From assembly GCA_017743275.1 (NCBI GenBank), contig JAGHZG010000089.1, forward strand, positions 1-6,721: 6,721 nucleotides of DNA. The letters run 5' to 3'. The translations under genes were made by a program, and so were the position numbers. The notes beneath the pieces are model-generated. The model did not search any database. It saw nothing but the letters and a program-made list of their open reading frames with translations, and was not told where the DNA came from. The first letter of the stretch is position 1. Each line of letters starts with the position of its first letter. Of this stretch, positions 4,605-6,721 are shown one piece after another. Source of the stretch: Chloroflexota bacterium. Its GTDB lineage: Bacteria; Chloroflexota; Anaerolineae; B4-G1; DUEL01.

Positions 4605-6097
4605 CCCTGTTCTCCTGTCGCAATGTTTCCTCCCAGACGGCGCAGGTCCTCCGGGGTTTCTCGGGGGAGATAGCGCCGCAGCATCGGTTGCTGGATCATC
4701 TCCTCCAAAATCCGCAGGAACTGCTGGAGGACCTTTTCCGGTGTCGCCGGTGTGCCGGGGCGGTCCAGGTCCGCCAGTTGCTCCCCCAGCGCCAGGATGA
4801 GGTGGGCCTGGGCCTCGGCGCGGGCCTGTTCTATGCGCCAGAGCCGCTCCCGCTGGCCCTCGGCCTGTTTGACCAGGATCCGGCGCACCCATTCGGTCCG
4901 CCAGTTCCGCACGCGCTCTTTAAGGACTTCCTGCTCCTTGACCGGCAACAGGTTGCTGATCCCACCGCCGATCAACTGAATGCCGAAGGGCTCCAGTTCG
5001 GCCCGCAGGCGTTCCCGGAACTCCCGGGCGATGCGCACCCGGGGCGGTTCCTCGCCGGGGTCATAGCGGTAGAGGTCGTCAAAGTCGTACTGAGAGAGAA
5101 TGTCCTGGAGAATCCGGGTGCCGTAGAGTTGGGGCAGTTCATCCCAGGAACGCTGGGAAGGATCAGGGGTTCCGGGAAGGGCCATCATCTGGGCATGGAC
5201 GGCCCGGAAGGCCGCGCTTTTGCGGTACGGAAAGGGTTCGCCCAGACGCGGCACCTGGTCCCCCCGGTCAATCTGGAAGGGGGTGAAGGCCAGTACTTTC
5301 ACCTGGATGCCGTCCCGGGTCAGGCCCTGCACGGTGAACGCGCGCAGTTGGGGGCGCAGGTCCAGGGTCCGCATCGGGCGTTCGGCAAAGCCGGTAAAGG
5401 AGAGCCCCGGCCCCTGGGCCCCCCTGAACTGAAGCCCATTAGAGACGGCAACCGCATGGTCGCAGTCAGAGAGGATGATCCCGTTCCCCCAGGCAAACAT
5501 CGCCAGAGCGTCTCCCTTTCCCCGTTGCTCGAGCTTGTCCTCTTCCCGGGGCTCATCGGTCACCACCCAGAAGGGATAATTCTGACCCAAGAGAACGTCC
5601 CAGAGAATTTTGAAGGCATGCCAGTGCTCTTTCAGGCGCTGACGGAGGCGCTCCCCCCGGGATACGGATCGGTCGGGAGGCGGGAACGGAAGCAGGAAGC
5701 CCCCCAGCAGAAAGAGCCCGATCAAAAACGCCAGTACGAACAGGAAAAACTCGCCGATGAGCAGCGCCGGCTTCAGGAAGGAGGGGAGTGGCACGATGAA
5801 GATGACCCATGTCAGCCAGAGAGCGATCAGGAGCAAGAGGCCAATGATGACGATTCCCCCGCGCCTCTGAACAGCCAGAACCATCAGAAAGAACAGAAAC
5901 CAATGGACGATCAGAAAGGCCAGCCCCAGGGCCAGGAGCCAGAAGGTGGGCCAAGAGGGGAAAAGAAGCGCCAGGATACCGATAGGAATGAGAATAGCCA
6001 TAAGGACCAGGGGCAGGTAAAACAAATAAATTATCTCCAGGCTATCCGTCCGGTCTGAGAGGCCTTCATCGGGGGTGAAAGGTACCTGTTCCGCCAT
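4601..6097 (-). CDS. SPFH/band 7-like protein with four predicted spans
   Basis: A 498-residue protein. Four strongly hydrophobic stretches lie at about 21-47, 51-76, 81-103 and 110-138, an unusually large N-terminal membrane domain for an SPFH protein. After a basic linker (about 143-160) come WGNGIILSDCDHAVAVSNG (203-221), LDLRPQ (245-250) and GLTRDGIQV (258-266). The SPFH end segment is FGIQLIGGGISNLLPV (371-386), and an Arg/Glu/Ala-rich helix (about 387-445) is probably coiled coil. The acidic N-terminus has no cleavable signal. I chose the ATG at 6097 because TTGGAG lies just upstream; a GTG at 6148 would add 17 residues but has no ribosome binding site. It is the first gene of a three-gene operon and overlaps the next SPFH gene by 4 bp. 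The SPFH assignment rests on shared motifs and layout and is good but not perfect. Substrate and partners are unknown. Confidence 0.83.
   Translation of the reverse strand: MAEQVPFTPDEGLSDRTDSLEIIYLFYLPLVLMAILIPIGILALLFPSWPTFWLLALGLAFLIVHWFLFFLMVLAVQRRGGIVIIGLLLLIALWLTWVIFIVPLPSFLKPALLIGEFFLFVLAFLIGLFLLGGFLLPFPPPDRSVSRGERLRQRLKEHWHAFKILWDVLLGQNYPFWVVTDEPREEDKLEQRGKGDALAMFAWGNGIILSDCDHAVAVSNGLQFRGAQGPGLSFTGFAERPMRTLDLRPQLRAFTVQGLTRDGIQVKVLAFTPFQIDRGDQVPRLGEPFPYRKSAAFRAVHAQMMALPGTPDPSQRSWDELPQLYGTRILQDILSQYDFDDLYRYDPGEEPPRVRIAREFRERLRAELEPFGIQLIGGGISNLLPVKEQEVLKERVRNWRTEWVRRILVKQAEGQRERLWRIEQARAEAQAHLILALGEQLADLDRPGTPATPEKVLQQFLRILEEMIQQPMLRRYLPRETPEDLRRLGGNIATGEQG
4611..4616 (-). promoter_or_regulatory. 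Ribosome binding site fixing the start of the two-span SPFH gene
   Basis: AGGAGA on the minus strand, within the last codons of the preceding gene, lies 6 bases from the ATG at 4602-4604. It decides this start over the upstream in-frame alternatives. Confidence 0.75.
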
Positions 6098-6101
6098 GGC
6101 G

Positions 6102-6105
6102 CTCC
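6102..6105 (-). promoter_or_regulatory. Ribosome binding site choosing the ATG at 6097
   Basis: GGAG (in TTGGAG) on the minus strand, 4 bases before the ATG at 6095-6097. Spacing is slightly short, but it is the only credible site; the in-frame GTG at 6148 has none. Confidence 0.5.
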
Positions 6106-6161
6106 AACTCTGTGGGGATAGAGTTCTCCTGAACGTTGAACGGGGCACGGGTTAGCATAGA

Positions 6162-6180
6162 CGGTACGGTTCTTGTACCG
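6162..6180 (-). promoter_or_regulatory. Small dyad in the leader of the SPFH operon
   Basis: CGGTAC and GTACCG form a perfect 6-bp inverted repeat around a 7-base loop. It would lie roughly 10-28 bases after the predicted transcription start. It could be a 5' stabilising hairpin or an operator; nothing in the window discriminates. Confidence 0.3.
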
Positions 6181-6196
6181 GTGTCCATCTGATATA

Positions 6197-6224
6197 ATGA
6201 TACTCCATTAAGAGATTTCGTCAA
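6197..6224 (-). promoter_or_regulatory. Sigma70-type promoter of the SPFH-TPR operon
   Basis: On the minus strand, -35 TTGACG (6219-6224) and -10 TATCAT (6197-6202) are 16 bases apart. Each box has one mismatch to consensus. The start would fall near 6190, giving a leader of about 90 bases before the ATG at 6097. It lies in the gap after obg, so the SPFH operon can be transcribed independently of obg. Confidence 0.6.
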
Positions 6225-6274
6225 GACGGGCAACGGGCAGAGTGTGTCGGCAGGGCCGATCGGAGGCCGAGGGC

Positions 6275-6721
6275 CTACTCTTCTTCTTCCCACACCAACT
6301 CTATTTTCCCGATGCGGACGGTATCTCCGGGCCGGACCCCGGCCTCCCGCAGGGCATCCAGCACGCCCATGGCCTCCAGGAAGCGGTGAAGCCGGTAGAC
6401 GGCCTCCTCCAGTTCCAGCGGGGTCATCGCGGCCAGCCGCTCCACCCGCTTTCCCCAGACCCGCCAGCCGTCGGCCTCCCGCTCCACCCAGAACGTTCGC
6501 TCGTCGTCCTCCAGCCGGAAGACCGGAATTTCGTAGGCAGGTTCAGGCACCCTGGGGAGTTCGGCCAAACGCCGCGCGGCCGCCCAGAGGAAGTCGCGCA
6601 CCCCCTGGCGGGTCAGGCCGGAGATGGGGAAGACTTCGTAGCCCTGGGCCCGCAGCGCGTCCCGTGCCTGGGGCCAGCGCTCCCGCGCCTCGGGCATATC
6701 CATTTTGTTGAAGGCCACCAG
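6275..6721 (-). CDS. obg: GTPase Obg/CgtA, C-terminal part (5' end outside window)
   Basis: The last 149 codons of Obg, an essential GTPase that binds the 50S ribosomal subunit and acts in ribosome assembly and stress control. The fragment starts inside the G domain: the guanine-specificity motif NKMD (G4) is at fragment residues 5-8, and the G5 position reads ISGLT. It continues with the Obg C-terminal (OCT) domain, including GKRVERLAAMTPLELEEAVYRL and the hallmark GDTVRIGKIELVW near the end, then an acidic EEEE tail and TAG. The glycine-rich N-terminal Obg fold and G1-G3 lie beyond the right edge. No frameshift is seen. I see no terminator between its stop and the SPFH promoter, so some read-through into the SPFH operon is possible. 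Confidence 0.95.
   Translation of the reverse strand: MVAFNKMDMPEARERWPQARDALRAQGYEVFPISGLTRQGVRDFLWAAARRLAELPRVPEPAYEIPVFRLEDDERTFWVEREADGWRVWGKRVERLAAMTPLELEEAVYRLHRFLEAMGVLDALREAGVRPGDTVRIGKIELVWEEEE

Noticed and set aside
3597..4673. Plus-strand open frame (358 codons) antisense to the two-span SPFH gene
   Set aside because: No recognisable motif and no RBS; the opposite strand carries the convincing gene.
4605..4892. N-terminal extension of 96 codons for the two-span SPFH protein
   Set aside because: The residues are Gly/Pro/Arg-rich shadow sequence from the upstream SPFH gene, while the ATG at 4604 has a good RBS and an ATGA overlap.
4529..6058. Long plus-strand open frame (509 codons) antisense to the four-span SPFH gene
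   Set aside because: Its protein is rich in Gln, Pro and Glu with no domain pattern, whereas the minus strand gives spans, SPFH motifs, an RBS and an operon overlap. It is a GC-driven shadow.
6170..6198. Plus-strand promoter using TATAAT at 6193-6198, giving antisense to obg
   Set aside because: The -10 is perfect, but the best -35 options are TTCTTG at 17 bases (poor match) or TTGTAC at 14 bases (wrong spacing).
6219..6274. Terminator after obg
   Set aside because: GC-rich partial dyads (for example CCGATCGG) are present, but there is no stable stem followed by T's.

Overview
The window is GC-rich bacterial DNA, and all its genes have compact Shine-Dalgarno sites and sigma70-type promoters. 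The gene content (FmdB-type zinc ribbon, PrmC, TsaC, Obg with an OCT domain, a TPR protein, and a pair of multi-span SPFH proteins) would suit a member of Chloroflexota. That assignment is an inference from style and content; no marker in the window proves it.

Left part (1-358): no intact gene. The minus strand carries what looks like the broken N-terminus of a transposase running off the left edge. It is split by a 73-bp periodic insertion with an exact 37-bp repeat. One copy of a 17-bp palindromic unit follows. A good promoter and RBS then drive a small plus-strand FmdB-family zinc-ribbon gene (359-589). A strong bidirectional hairpin terminator (602-653) separates it from the convergent minus-strand genes.

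Middle part (658-2357): a two-gene minus-strand operon, prmC then tsaC, with a GTGA overlap. PrmC methylates release factors and TsaC makes the threonylcarbamoyl-AMP used for the tRNA t6A modification, so both serve translation fidelity. The gap upstream of prmC (2229-2357) holds two copies of the 17-bp unit facing each other as a perfect 17-bp hairpin (REPIN-like), and a 13-bp dyad.

Right part (2358-6721): a minus-strand operon of three genes, with a promoter near 6197-6224. The order is a four-span SPFH protein, a two-span SPFH protein (ATGA overlap), and a soluble TPR protein (12-bp gap, near-ideal RBS). The likely reading is a membrane SPFH hetero-assembly with a co-translated TPR adaptor. 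Its function is unknown and it is the most interesting unit here. The C-terminal half of the Obg GTPase gene enters from the right edge on the same strand, just upstream.
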